38,435 nt of DNA. It comes from Nitrospira sp. UBA5699 (lineage in GTDB: Bacteria > Nitrospirota > Nitrospiria > Nitrospirales > Nitrospiraceae). The stretch spans positions 1-38,435 of the forward strand of contig DIHJ01000018.1 in NCBI GenBank assembly GCA_002420105.1, in the 5' to 3' direction. The notes beneath the pieces were generated by a model. It worked only from the letters and a program-made list of their open reading frames with translations. It searched no databases and was not told the DNA's origin. A program made the translations under genes and the position numbers. Of the stretch, positions 1 to 8,382 are shown in pieces. The number at the start of each line of letters is the position of its first letter. Within the stretch, counting starts at the first letter, position 1.

Positions 1-40
1 GGGAGGATGAGACCCGGGAGGCTGATGGTACGGAGGACGG

Positions 41-298
41 ATGAGTAACGTCGATTTGCTCGGGTATGTGGCCGGGGCTCTCACCACCTGCTCCTTCTGG
101 CCGCAGCTTCGAAAGACCTGGTCAACCAAGTCTGCCGGTGATGTGTCACTCGGCATGCTGGCCATCTTCACTTCCGGAGTCGGGCTCTGGCTTCTCTACG
201 GGATTGTGCTCGGCGTCTGGCCCATCATCATGACCAACGCGATCACGATTCTGCTGACGGGGGCGATCCTGGCTCTCAAGCTACGATATCGCCCCTGA
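41..298 (+). CDS. SemiSWEET / PQ-loop family membrane protein
   Basis: This 85-residue protein is almost entirely hydrophobic, with three predicted membrane helices at about residues 4-22, 36-56 and 60-80. The segment SFWPQLRKTWSTKSAGDVSL at about residues 18-37 is the PQ-loop signature: a Pro-Gln pair, then a short basic stretch and a K/S-rich turn. Bacterial SemiSWEETs have this size and work as homodimers moving small solutes such as sugars across the inner membrane; the substrate here cannot be read from sequence. A GGAGG sits just upstream of the ATG at about 32-36, which supports this start. It is convergent with the next gene, with about 50 bp between the stops, and has no evident operon partner in the window. 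Confidence 0.85.
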   Translation: MSNVDLLGYVAGALTTCSFWPQLRKTWSTKSAGDVSLGMLAIFTSGVGLWLLYGIVLGVWPIIMTNAITILLTGAILALKLRYRP

Positions 299-350
299 CA
301 CCCCCGGGGAAACCGTGATGACGTCCGGAGCCTGTCGGCCCGGCAACGCG

Positions 351-1772
351 CTACCGGCGGACTTTTGAGGAGCTTCTAGGAGAAGAGACCGGGGTTTTGG
401 CGGGAGCCTGCGTCGATGCGACGATTGCCGGCACGCTGATGTCGAACGTAGGATCGCCTCCGTCGTCGAGCCGATCTTTCCCGACGCTGTAAATCTTCTG
501 CTGGGTAGGGCTCCATAACATCGGCAGCCCGGTGAAGGGATCGAAGAATTGCGAGCCCACTTCCGCCAGCCTTGTCGGGACAGCGGTTTGAGCGCTCGGG
601 CGTCGTAGCTGAATTTGCAGCGATGCCAGGCGGAGCCTGGTATCGGTTTCCATCAGCTGGCGGTAGAAGATTCCCCAGTCCGGTTCGGCCGGCTGCGGAT
701 TGAGCAGGCTCTCGGCGAAGCCTCGTTGAACGGTTCCCATGACCTCTCTCAGACGCGGCAGGTTTTTCTTCCTGCTTTCCGAGGCCGTGATCACGGCCTC
801 GTAATAGGCGGCCCACATTTCCCCCGATTGAAATGAGAAGCCGGACATCGATCGCGCCGGCGGATGCTCGATCCCGCGGAAGCCGTGAAGGGGAAGATTG
901 GCCGCGCTCAAGAGCCAGGCCTCTTCAGGACTCTGCGGCTGGTTCGCGCCGGCCTCGCGAACGTCGCCGGCGCGGTGTTCAGAGAACGCCAGCGCAACCT
1001 CATTCCGGACGGGCCAGCGCAGAGAATATTCCGCCTCCGACAGAGGCGTCGTCAATTGCAGGCTTCTCGTCAGAAGGTCTTTGTCCAACGTGGGCATGAC
1101 GAGGATCCGCGAAAGCAGCTGAAGGTCGTCGTTCATCAGAACCTGGGCGGCTACTTTCGTGCCGATCGTTTTGGCTTCCCGAAGCACCGTACGCCAGAAC
1201 TGGAGTTCTTTGTGCAGCCGCTCAAGCCCTTCCGCCGGACTATGGGAGAATCCCTCGGCCACGTACAGCCGGTGGGCGGCCATGATGTCCCGGTAATGGG
1301 GGGATACCCGATAGCCGAACCCCCGATCTTCGAACGGCATTCCGAGCCAACGGTCGTAGCGTGCGAGAATGACCTGATGTGTGCCGGCGGCGGTTTGAAG
1401 CAGCGTGTTTTTTTTCTGGAACTCATTGAGCGGCTCGTTGGCCTCCCAACCGGTCCCGATCGACTCGAGCGATACGATCAAGGGGAGATCGGACTGGCTC
1501 GTTCGATCGCCGTCGAGGCCGGCTCGCCGGGATCCCTCCGATTGCTCGACCCACAGCTCGTAACCGGCTTTTCCGGGATCGAGCGCGGGCGCGGCTGTGA
1601 GTCCGAACAGATAGAAGTATCCGTTGCGATAAGGATTGTCGATGGAGTGGCGAGGCGCTTCCACGAACGTGGCCAGCGCACCGTCGGGACCGCGGGTTTT
1701 GGACGACCAGAGCATCCCGCCGAGATGGAATATGGCCCAAAGGGCGACAGTCGCAATGATCAAGTGTTTCAT
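351..1772 (-). CDS. Hypothetical envelope protein with N-terminal membrane anchor
   Basis: A 473-residue protein of a family I do not recognise. The first 22 residues (MKHLIIATVALWAIFHLGGM) form a hydrophobic helix, either a signal peptide or an anchor, so the rest probably lies in the periplasm. The body is soluble and mixed alpha/beta without known catalytic motifs. Near the C-terminus, a DPFTGLP segment followed by IYSVGKDRLDDGGD resembles the Asp-Pro-Phe-x-Gly...YSxGxDxxDDGG tail seen in many periplasmic hypothetical proteins and in type II secretion pseudopilin-like proteins. This may be a calcium-binding or structural turn; that is inference. The last 30 residues are Ser/Pro/Ala-rich. 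No convincing Shine-Dalgarno sequence precedes the ATG. Both neighbours point away functionally, so context does not assign a role. Confidence 0.7.
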   Translation of the reverse strand: MKHLIIATVALWAIFHLGGMLWSSKTRGPDGALATFVEAPRHSIDNPYRNGYFYLFGLTAAPALDPGKAGYELWVEQSEGSRRAGLDGDRTSQSDLPLIVSLESIGTGWEANEPLNEFQKKNTLLQTAAGTHQVILARYDRWLGMPFEDRGFGYRVSPHYRDIMAAHRLYVAEGFSHSPAEGLERLHKELQFWRTVLREAKTIGTKVAAQVLMNDDLQLLSRILVMPTLDKDLLTRSLQLTTPLSEAEYSLRWPVRNEVALAFSEHRAGDVREAGANQPQSPEEAWLLSAANLPLHGFRGIEHPPARSMSGFSFQSGEMWAAYYEAVITASESRKKNLPRLREVMGTVQRGFAESLLNPQPAEPDWGIFYRQLMETDTRLRLASLQIQLRRPSAQTAVPTRLAEVGSQFFDPFTGLPMLWSPTQQKIYSVGKDRLDDGGDPTFDISVPAIVASTQAPAKTPVSSPRSSSKVRR

Positions 1773-1964
1773 CGGTAGATACGTAGAAACCGGTGAACGA
1801 TTCTGCTGATTCGAAAGACGGTCATGTTTCGTCCCCGCGTCCTACCGGGATTTCAGCAAGCCCCGTGCCGTGCACGCCGGAGAAATTGCCAGCCGTTTCA
1901 GCGGCTTAGTCCTGGCCGCCGGCGTCGACTGTGTCCGGATGGCAGAACTCGCACATTAATGAAC

Positions 1965-1994
1965 TTGACAAAAATTGCTCCGGTCTCCTAGAGT
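1965..1994 (+). promoter_or_regulatory. Sigma-70-like promoter for the btuFCD riboswitch transcript
   Basis: TTGACA at 1965-1970, then an 18-bp spacer and TAGAGT at 1989-1994 (4 of 6 matches to TATAAT). Transcription would start close to 2001, just before the cobalamin riboswitch aptamer, which is the expected placement. No competing promoter was seen nearby. Confidence 0.5.
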
Positions 1995-2009
1995 GCCGCT
2001 CACATTCAT

Positions 2010-2155
2010 GATTCCTGGGTAAGGGAAGAGGGTGCAAATCCCTCGCGGTCCCGCCGCTGTAAATGGGGACGAAACCCGTGAATGCCACTGTCCGATTCGA
2101 CGGATGGGAAGGCACGGGGAGTAGGAAGAACCATGAGCCAGAAGACCTGCCCGGA
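2010..2155 (+). ncRNA. Cobalamin riboswitch aptamer upstream of btuF
   Basis: The conserved core of the B12 riboswitch is readable. A GGGAAGAGGGTGCAAATCCC-type segment lies at 2023-2042, followed by CGCGGTCCCGCCGCTGTAA at about 2044-2062. The B12 box, GAGCCAGAAGACCTGC, is at 2135-2150 (consensus AGCCAGGAGACCTGCC). Order and spacing match the family. The RNA binds adenosylcobalamin or a related form and shuts down B12 uptake genes when the cofactor is plentiful. It directly precedes btuFCD, which fits. The outer edges (P1 stem) are approximate. Confidence 0.93.
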
Positions 2156-2193
2156 GAGTTGACCATTGTTCCCTCGAGGGCTGGGGAACAGGC

Positions 2194-2254
2194 GAGGATG
2201 AAGAAGCGGGTGCAATCCTCAGGGTCTGTCTCAGGCCTTGGGGATTTTTTATTT
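2194..2254 (+). terminator. Riboswitch expression platform: competing hairpins with U-run
   Basis: CCTCAGG at 2217-2223 can pair with CCTTGGGG at 2236-2243 (seven pairs, two of them G-U) and is followed at once by ATTTTTTATTT at 2244-2254, which is terminator-like. An alternative helix, GAGGAT at 2194-2199 with ATCCTC at 2215-2220, shares bases 2217-2220 with the first, so the two exclude each other. A further perfect stem, GTTCCC (2168-2173) with GGGAAC (2184-2189), lies between aptamer and switch. The G-rich 3' arm is also the only Shine-Dalgarno-like sequence for btuF, so transcriptional and translational control are both possible. Confidence 0.55.
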
Positions 2255-3263
2255 GGCGGGTTTCGCCGCGACAAGACGACGGTGGGCGGGGCTGCTGCTC
2301 GCGGGGATGTGTCTGGTGGCAGGGACGCAATCCCTCTCGCTGGCCCAGGATGACTCATCACCCATGAAACGACGCCAACAGGGAATATTGACCGGCATGC
2401 CGTTCATGGCGAACGTGACGCCGCGGACGTTTGTCGATGCCTTGGGGAAGAAACTCTTCCTGGCCAAACCGCCAAGCCGCGTGGTATCGATGGCGCCGAG
2501 TCTGACGGAGATCCTCTACGCGCTCGATCTCGACGAGACCGTGGTGGCGGTGACTCCCTTTTGTGACTATCCGCCGGAGGCGCGGCGTAAGACTCAACTG
2601 GGCGGTACCCATCCCAGTGCGGAACAGATTTTTTCGCTCAAGCCCGACCTCGTCCTGGTGCCCCAGGATTTCATCCAGCCGGATCTGCTTCACAGTTTGG
2701 ATCGTCTCAAGATTCCGGTATTCGTGCTCCGGGCCTCTCAACTGGAGGACGTGCTCGGGCAGATCCAGACCCTCGCACGCATGTTCAATCGAGTGAAAGC
2801 CGGAGACGAGCTCGTCGGCATGATTCGCCGTCGCGTGCAACTCGTCAAGGCACGTACGCAGTCGCTGGTTCGCCCGCGCGTGCTGTATGTCTTAAATGCC
2901 GATCCTCTCCAAACGGCCGGCCCGGGAAGTTTCATTCATCAACTGATCGAAGCCGCCGGGGGGACGAACATCGCCGGGGAGACTGCGACGCCCTATCCTC
3001 GTCTTGCCATGGAAGAGGTGGTGGCCCGCGATCCGGAGATCATCGTGTTTCCCGTGGGGGACTCGGAGGGTATCCCGGTCGAGGACCAGCGACAATGGCG
3101 GCGATGGTCGAATCTGTCCGCCGTCACACACAACCGGTTTGTGGCGGTGCCGAGTGTTCTGCTTGATCGGCCGGGCCCCCGACTGGTGGAAGGGCTCGAG
3201 CTGCTGGCCCGGGCGATCCATCCGGAAGCATACGTCGACGCATCCGGGGACAAGGCGCCATGA
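2253..3263 (+). CDS. btuF: BtuF: periplasmic cobalamin-binding protein of ABC importer
   Basis: This is the substrate-binding component of the vitamin B12 ABC importer. It captures corrinoid in the periplasm and delivers it to BtuCD. The mature part opens with SRVVSMAPSLTEILYALDLD, then FCDYPPEA, LGGTHPSAEQIFSLKPDLVL and LAMEEVVARDPEIIVF, all typical of the helical-backbone (PF01497) BtuF type rather than siderophore-binding relatives. A basic N-region (TRRR), a hydrophobic stretch and SLSLAQ form a Sec signal peptide. The start is uncertain. I prefer TTG at 2253 (336 residues), because a GGGGA lies 8 bp upstream and the start falls just after the riboswitch U-run. TTG at 2238 would put the start inside the hairpin, and ATG at 2307 would destroy the signal peptide. 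The stop overlaps the btuC start (ATGA). Confidence 0.9.
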   Translation: MAGFAATRRRWAGLLLAGMCLVAGTQSLSLAQDDSSPMKRRQQGILTGMPFMANVTPRTFVDALGKKLFLAKPPSRVVSMAPSLTEILYALDLDETVVAVTPFCDYPPEARRKTQLGGTHPSAEQIFSLKPDLVLVPQDFIQPDLLHSLDRLKIPVFVLRASQLEDVLGQIQTLARMFNRVKAGDELVGMIRRRVQLVKARTQSLVRPRVLYVLNADPLQTAGPGSFIHQLIEAAGGTNIAGETATPYPRLAMEEVVARDPEIIVFPVGDSEGIPVEDQRQWRRWSNLSAVTHNRFVAVPSVLLDRPGPRLVEGLELLARAIHPEAYVDASGDKAP

Positions 3264-4381
3264 TCCTCCCTCAGGCTTCAGTTCCCGTCCGCGAGCCGGA
3301 GTCGCCCGTCGCCGCCGTGCCCGTCACGGACAAGGCTCATGAAGGCGTGCATGCCTGGGGAGGATTGCGAGTCCGCCGGTGGCGGGTCGTCATCGGGTTG
3401 CTGGCACTCGCGACCTGCGGGGTGGCCGTCATCTGTCTTCGGTTCGGCGCACAACCGCTCACCCTGTCGGAGTTCTGGTCGGCGTTGTTCTGGATGCCGG
3501 CTGCGAAGGAGGATGTCGCCCGCGTCATCATTTGGGAGATTCGCTTCCCGCGGATCCTCATGGGGCTCTTCGTCGGCGCCTCTCTGGCGGTCACGGGGGC
3601 GGCACTTCAGGCGCTGGTCAGGAATCCGCTGGCGGATCCCTATGTGCTCGGTGTGTCGAGCGGGGCGGCCTTGGGCGCGACAACGGGATTGGCCTTCGGA
3701 CTCGGGTCGTTGGCCGGAGGGATCGGAGTGCCGCTTTGTGCCTTCGTCGGCGGCGCCTGCGCCATGACGCTGGTGTACGGCATCGCGGCGTCGCAAGGAC
3801 GATTGCCGGTGCAAACACTGCTGCTGGCCGGCGTCATCGTGAACGCGTTGTGTTCCGCGCTCATGATGTTCGCCAACTCGATCGTGAATCCGGCGTCGTT
3901 GTACCGTGTGGTGCTGTGGCTGATGGGGACGCTCGGTGCGCCGAGTGTTCCCGTACTGATCGGGCTCGGTGCCTGCGCCGTCGGCGCGACGCTGTTCTTG
4001 CTCCGGCAGAGCCAGCCGCTCAATCTCATCGCCGTGGGGGAGGAGGCCGCGGCGTCGCTGGGGGTTGAGACACGGCGTGTGCAGCGGACGGTGTTCTTTG
4101 TGTCGGCGTTCTTGACCGGCGCGGTGGTGTCGGTCAGCGGGATGATCGGATTTGTGGGCATGGTCGTTCCGCATGTCGTGCGCATCCTGTTCGGCGCGGA
4201 TCACCGGGTGCTGTTGCCCGCCTCGGCTCTCGGCGGAGGCATGCTTCTGATGGCCGCCGATACCATTGCGCGCACGGTCGTGTCGCCGGAGGAAATTCCG
4301 GTCGGGGTCATTACCGCGCTCGTGGGCGGGCCCTTCTTCATCTATCTGCTGATGACGCGAAAGTATCGGTTCATCGTATGA
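3260..4381 (+). CDS. btuC: BtuC: cobalamin ABC transporter permease (FecCD family)
   Basis: The inner-membrane permease of the B12 importer, 373 residues with about ten predicted helices. Family motifs visible include RFPRILMGLFVGASLAVTGA, ALVRNPLADPYVLGVSSGAA and, near the C-terminus, SGMIGFVGMVVPHVVRIL, which forms the coupling region that meets the ATPase. The N-terminus carries an extra hydrophilic, Pro/Val-rich stretch of about 40 residues before the first helix, so a later start is possible, but the ATG overlaps the btuF stop in an ATGA, typical of translational coupling. It acts as a dimer with BtuD and BtuF. The FecCD family also moves heme and ferric siderophores; the riboswitch and BtuF context decide for cobalamin. 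Confidence 0.93.
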   Translation: MILPQASVPVREPESPVAAVPVTDKAHEGVHAWGGLRVRRWRVVIGLLALATCGVAVICLRFGAQPLTLSEFWSALFWMPAAKEDVARVIIWEIRFPRILMGLFVGASLAVTGAALQALVRNPLADPYVLGVSSGAALGATTGLAFGLGSLAGGIGVPLCAFVGGACAMTLVYGIAASQGRLPVQTLLLAGVIVNALCSALMMFANSIVNPASLYRVVLWLMGTLGAPSVPVLIGLGACAVGATLFLLRQSQPLNLIAVGEEAAASLGVETRRVQRTVFFVSAFLTGAVVSVSGMIGFVGMVVPHVVRILFGADHRVLLPASALGGGMLLMAADTIARTVVSPEEIPVGVITALVGGPFFIYLLMTRKYRFIV

Positions 4382-5274
4382 GTGCAGGCTCGTCAGAACG
4401 GGCCGGCGCGGCAGCCGTGCCCGCGTACGAGGTCCGACGGCTGTCGTTTCGGTATGGCGACCGACGTCGTCCGGGATCGGGCGGATCCCCGGATTGGGTG
4501 CTCAACGGATTGGATTTCTCGATCCGGCAAGGCGAGATCTTCGGAGTGATCGGGCCGAACGGTTCGGGCAAGAGTTCGCTGCTGAAGGCGCTCGCGGGGC
4601 TTGTTGAGCCGCAAGAGGGGGCGATTCGATTGTTCGGGGCGCCGTTTGACGCAACGCCGCGCGACACGATCGCACGACAGGTGGCGTATATGCCGCAGGA
4701 TCTGTCGTGCGATTTTCCGTTCTCGGTTCTCGACACGGTCCTCATGGGGCGGTTTCCCTATCGTCAACGGGGGATGTGGAGTGTGTTGGGATGGGAGCGG
4801 GAGACGGACCGCGCCGTGGTCGAACGTGCCATGGCGCAGGCAGGCGTGACCCAGCTCGCGACCTGCGAAGTCGGGAGACTTTCGGCGGGCGAGCGACAGC
4901 GCGTGTTGTTGGCACGTGCACTCGCCCAAGAGCCTCGTGTTCTCCTCCTCGATGAACCGACGGCGCATCTCGACCTTCAGCATCAGCTGGATGTCGGCCG
5001 GATTCTCAAGCTGGTTCACGGGACGCTGGGCATGACGGTGGTGTTGGTATCTCACGACATCAACCTTGCGAGCCAATACTGTGACCGCATACTCCTGATG
5101 AAGGGGGGGCGCAGGCTCTGTCTCGGCTCCCCGACGACGGTGATTATCCGGTCGAACTTGCAGGAGGTGTACGGCTGTGAGGTGTTGATCGATGCGCATC
5201 CCGAGACCGGGTTGCCGCGTGTGAGTTTGCCGCGTCAGGACCGCGTGCAGGCGGGGGCGTTGTCGCAGTTCTGA
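4378..5274 (+). CDS. btuD: BtuD: cobalamin ABC transporter ATPase
   Basis: A 298-residue cytoplasmic ATPase that powers B12 uptake through BtuC. Walker A is GPNGSGKSS (about residue 60), the Q-loop lies in AYMPQDL, the ABC signature is LSAGERQRVLLARAL, Walker B is VLLLDEPTAHLDL, and the H-loop His is in VLVSHDINLA. All catalytic residues are intact. It is longer than the E. coli protein (about 250) because of an N-terminal extension of roughly 20 residues and a C-terminal tail of about 30. The ATG overlaps the btuC stop (ATGA), so btuF-btuC-btuD form one transcript under the upstream riboswitch. About 90 bp of untranslated sequence separate it from the next riboswitch; no terminator with a T-run was found there. 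Confidence 0.93.
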   Translation: MSAGSSERAGAAAVPAYEVRRLSFRYGDRRRPGSGGSPDWVLNGLDFSIRQGEIFGVIGPNGSGKSSLLKALAGLVEPQEGAIRLFGAPFDATPRDTIARQVAYMPQDLSCDFPFSVLDTVLMGRFPYRQRGMWSVLGWERETDRAVVERAMAQAGVTQLATCEVGRLSAGERQRVLLARALAQEPRVLLLDEPTAHLDLQHQLDVGRILKLVHGTLGMTVVLVSHDINLASQYCDRILLMKGGRRLCLGSPTTVIIRSNLQEVYGCEVLIDAHPETGLPRVSLPRQDRVQAGALSQF

Positions 5275-5361
5275 GCCGAAATCCGAGAGAGAGGGGTAGT
5301 TTCGTGCCCGGGCTACCCACGAACGCAAGGGGGTACGGTTCTTTTAACCAGGAGGAGAGGA

Positions 5362-5522
5362 CGTTCGAGTCAACACACCGGTAGTGACGGGGAAGATGGT
5401 GCAAATCCATCACGGTGCCGCCACTGTAAGCGGGGAGTGATCCTGCCTGAACGCCACTGTGTGCCTCGCACATGGGAAGGCCGCAGAAGTCGCCACGATC
5501 CGTAAGTCAGGAAACCCAACTA
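5362..5522 (+). ncRNA. Second cobalamin riboswitch, upstream of the TonB receptor
   Basis: The core segment GGGGAAGATGGTGCAAATCC (about 5379-5398), followed by CGGTGCCGCCACTGTAAGCG, is a clear B12-riboswitch signature. The B12 box is present in slightly divergent form, AAGTCAGGAAACCC, at about 5504-5517. The aptamer sits between btuD and the receptor gene, so uptake across the outer membrane is controlled separately from the inner-membrane importer. Boundaries are approximate because the peripheral P1 and variable stems were not folded. Confidence 0.92.
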
Positions 5523-5540
5523 GCGGGCAGTTCGGCTGAA

Positions 5541-5560
5541 CCCTTCGAGCTCAAGGGAGG
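5541..5560 (+). promoter_or_regulatory. Hairpin masking the ribosome binding site of the receptor gene
   Basis: CCCTT at 5541-5545 is perfectly complementary to AAGGG at 5553-5557, with a 7-base loop. The AAGGG is the 5' half of the Shine-Dalgarno sequence AAGGGAGG (5553-5560), which lies 5 bp before the GTG start. The hairpin follows the B12 box by about 25 bases and has no U-run, so this riboswitch probably acts on translation initiation. Confidence 0.5.
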
Positions 5561-5565
5561 TCTCC

Positions 5566-7728
5566 GTGCGTATTCTTACGATAGGTGCTGTTCTGTCCGC
5601 AGTCGTTTTAGCCGGTGTGAATGCGGCCGGTGCCGCCGGCCAGACGGAAGAAGTGATTGAAACCCGAGAAGTGGTCGTTTCAAGCACGCGTCTCCCGGAC
5701 GCCCCGGTCGATCCCAAAACCCTGCCCGCCAAAGTGACGGTTATCACCGCCGAAGACATCCGCAAGACCGGAGCAAAGTCCGTTCAGGAGGCGATTCAAT
5801 GGGCGACCGGGATCGTGATGTATGACCAGGTCGGCAACGCGTTTCAACAAACGATCGACCTGAGGGGATTCAACGGCCAGCCCGTTCCCGCGACGACCGT
5901 GTTCGTTGACGGGATGCGGATGAATGAACCGGATTTCAACGCCGTGAGCTTCGACCTCATTCCGTACGATACGATCGACCGGATCGAAATCATCCCGGGG
6001 GCGTCCGCCATCTACGGGAAAAACGCCATGGGCGGCGTGATCAACATCATCACCAAACGAGGAACCGACAAGCATCAAGTCACCGGGGAAACGCTGTTCG
6101 GGAGCTTCCATCGCGAACGCTATACGATAAATGCGAGCGGGCCGATCGGAGCGTTCGACTACTATGCGAATTTTGGGCGCGAGACTGAGACCGGGTATCG
6201 CGACGAGTCGGCGGCGCGCATCTCCCGGTTTTTCGGAAAGCTGGGCTATCACCCTACGAAGGATACCGATATCACGGTCTCGTTCACGTACGTCAATGAT
6301 CGGCTCCAGCAGGCGGGGGCCCTTCCCCTCAGCGTGGCGGCCGTTGATCCCAAGCGCAATTTTACGCCGGGCGACTTTTTCGCCAACGAGACGAACGTCG
6401 TTCGATTGACGGGCCGGCAATCCCTGCCGTTCGGTTTCTCCCTCAACGTGAACGGCTTTTACCGAAGACTTGATCAGGACCAATTTACGAGGAGTCAGCC
6501 GTTTTGTGCGGCCGCCTTCGGGTTTTGCTCGCAGAATCTTCTGCCCAACGCCACAAATCTCGTGCTGACCGAATCCAAGGGGGGGACGGGCCAGCTCTCG
6601 CAGGAGAGCAGTTTTGGGGGGAGCCGGAACACCTTGGTGTTCGGAGGGGAATTCACGAGCAACGAGATCGGTTCGCAGCGGCGGTCCGAGAGCGAGACAT
6701 TTTCATCGACGGGAAAAGGAACGACCGACGAGAATGTGGTCGGTCTTTATGTCCAGGACACCCTCAACATCGCCTCCCGGGTCGTCATTACCGGCGGTGT
6801 ACGGTATGATCACAGCCAGATTGCGTTCGTCGACTTGAACAATACCGCCAATAGCGGAGATAAGCGATTCAACCGGGCCACGCCGCGGGTCGGGATCACG
6901 TATCTGGCGACGCCGGAGACGAGCTTCTACTTCAGCTACGGCGAAAGCTTCAGGGTGCCCACCTCCAATGAGCTGTTCGCGCTGGGGTCGTTCGGGTCAA
7001 ATCCCAACTTGAAGCCCGTGCACGGGCGCAATTATGAGGTAGGGATGAAGTCCGGTCTTGGGTCGTTGGGAGAAATCAGCCTCAGTCTCTACCGCACGAT
7101 TGTGACAAATGAAATTTTGATCGTCTGCGGAGATCGATTTACCTGCGGGAGCAGCACCTTCGCGAGCAATACCAACATCGATCGTTCACGACGCCAAGGG
7201 GTCGAGACTACCTGGAAAGCCCGGGTGAACGAGCGGTTCGACTTCATGGTGAATTACACCTATACCCAGGCGACGATCCGGAGCGATCTGACGCTGAACC
7301 CGTTCTTCTTTGACGCATTCGGGGGAACGCCCTATGTGCAACAGGTCAGGCAGGGCAGCAGTTTCCCCCTGGTTCCGAAGCATCGTGTGGGCGTCGTCGG
7401 GAACTATCATCCGGCCGACGGATGGACGTTGTCGCTCACGGGATTGTATGTGAGCACCCAGTTCCTGCTGAACGATGAGCAAAATATTCAACCGAGACTT
7501 CCCGGGTATTTCGTGTTGAACGGCAGAGTGGCGTACGAGCGTCCGGTCCCCGGCGGCCGACTCGGCGGATTTCTCATGCTCAATAACATCTTGGACCGGG
7601 AATACAGCACGCAGGGGATTCTGGCGGCCAACAACCTGACCGGAGGGGGGAGCGTTGAACGGTTTGTCGTTCCCGCGCCGGGCATTGCGGTGTTCGGAGG
7701 GCTGAGCTATCGGTTTGAAGGCTTCTGA
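5566..7728 (+). CDS. btuB: TonB-dependent outer-membrane cobalamin receptor (BtuB-like)
   Basis: A 720-residue outer-membrane beta-barrel with a plug domain, which imports corrinoid using TonB energy. A signal peptide (MRILTIGAVLSAVVLAGVNA) is followed by a TonB-box-like segment, ETREVVVSSTRL. The plug includes VTVITAEDIRKTGAKSVQEA, QTIDLRGFNG, TTVFVDGMRMNEPDF, IEIIPGASAIYGKNAMGGVI and NIITKRGT. Barrel repeats continue to a C-terminal Phe (LSYRFEGF), the signal recognised by the barrel assembly machinery. The start is GTG, chosen for AAGGGAGG 5 bp upstream. The cobalamin riboswitch directly upstream and the adenosyltransferase downstream support B12 rather than iron as substrate. Receptors of this family are hard to assign from sequence alone, so the substrate call rests on context. 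Confidence 0.9.
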   Translation: MRILTIGAVLSAVVLAGVNAAGAAGQTEEVIETREVVVSSTRLPDAPVDPKTLPAKVTVITAEDIRKTGAKSVQEAIQWATGIVMYDQVGNAFQQTIDLRGFNGQPVPATTVFVDGMRMNEPDFNAVSFDLIPYDTIDRIEIIPGASAIYGKNAMGGVINIITKRGTDKHQVTGETLFGSFHRERYTINASGPIGAFDYYANFGRETETGYRDESAARISRFFGKLGYHPTKDTDITVSFTYVNDRLQQAGALPLSVAAVDPKRNFTPGDFFANETNVVRLTGRQSLPFGFSLNVNGFYRRLDQDQFTRSQPFCAAAFGFCSQNLLPNATNLVLTESKGGTGQLSQESSFGGSRNTLVFGGEFTSNEIGSQRRSESETFSSTGKGTTDENVVGLYVQDTLNIASRVVITGGVRYDHSQIAFVDLNNTANSGDKRFNRATPRVGITYLATPETSFYFSYGESFRVPTSNELFALGSFGSNPNLKPVHGRNYEVGMKSGLGSLGEISLSLYRTIVTNEILIVCGDRFTCGSSTFASNTNIDRSRRQGVETTWKARVNERFDFMVNYTYTQATIRSDLTLNPFFFDAFGGTPYVQQVRQGSSFPLVPKHRVGVVGNYHPADGWTLSLTGLYVSTQFLLNDEQNIQPRLPGYFVLNGRVAYERPVPGGRLGGFLMLNNILDREYSTQGILAANNLTGGGSVERFVVPAPGIAVFGGLSYRFEGF

Positions 7729-7764
7729 TGAAGAAACTTGTTAGGGATGAGAGGAAACCATTCG

Positions 7765-8382
7765 ATGCGGATCACGAAGGTCTATACGAAGTACGGAGAC
7801 AAGGGGCAGACCCGCCTGGCCGGGGGACAGCACGTGTGGAAAGACAGCTTGCGCGTCGAGGCCTATGGAACCGTCGATGAGCTGAATGCGGCGATCGGCT
7901 TGGTTCATGCGATGCGAGAGGCGTCCTCCGCCGGCGATCATCTGCAGCATGAACTCCGCTGGATCCAGAACAAGCTATTCGACATCGGAGGATTGCTGGC
8001 GACGGTGCCGGGACAGTCATTCAAGAACATGCCGCGGGTCTCGTCCGCCGATGCCGCCAGGCTGGAAGCGTTGATCGATTCCAGCCTGGAAGGGCTTCCG
8101 CCCCTCAAGGAATTCATTCTGCCCGGAGGCGGACCGGTCGGCAGCCAGTTGCACATGGCCCGTACGATCTGCCGCCGGGCGGAGCGCCGTTGTGTGAGCC
8201 TGATGAGAAAAGAACCGGTGGCGCCTTCGATCATCGTGTTTCTGAACCGATTAAGCGACGCGCTGTTCGTGCTTGCGCGGCGCGTGACGAACGCAGAGGG
8301 TCTGGCCGAAGTATTCTGGCAGCGGGATGCAGGGGAGGAGCAATCAGGCAAGAAAGGCAAGCCTCCGCGCAAGCGGACTTGA
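7765..8382 (+). CDS. PduO-type cob(I)alamin adenosyltransferase
   Basis: This enzyme transfers the adenosyl group of ATP to reduced cobalamin, giving coenzyme B12 in the cytoplasm. Family motifs are intact: the N-terminal ATP-binding segment TKYGDKGQTRLAGG, the EAYGTVDELNAAIG segment, and the C-terminal CRRAERRCVSLMR with FLNRLSDALFVLARR. I start it at ATG 7765 (205 residues), which places MRITKVYTKYGDKG at the N-terminus as in relatives; GAGAGG lies about 11 bp upstream. In-frame starts at 7738 (TTG) and 7747 (ATG) would only add a short unconserved leader. The C-terminus ends in a Lys/Arg-rich tail. It lies about 35 bp after the receptor gene, probably in the same riboswitch-controlled transcript, and completes the import-and-activation module. 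Confidence 0.93.
   Translation: MRITKVYTKYGDKGQTRLAGGQHVWKDSLRVEAYGTVDELNAAIGLVHAMREASSAGDHLQHELRWIQNKLFDIGGLLATVPGQSFKNMPRVSSADAARLEALIDSSLEGLPPLKEFILPGGGPVGSQLHMARTICRRAERRCVSLMRKEPVAPSIIVFLNRLSDALFVLARRVTNAEGLAEVFWQRDAGEEQSGKKGKPPRKRT

Noticed and set aside
5290..5325. Possible terminator between btuD and the second riboswitch (GGGTAG with CTACCC)
   Set aside because: A 6-bp stem exists, but no T-run follows and the loop is long; not called as a terminator.
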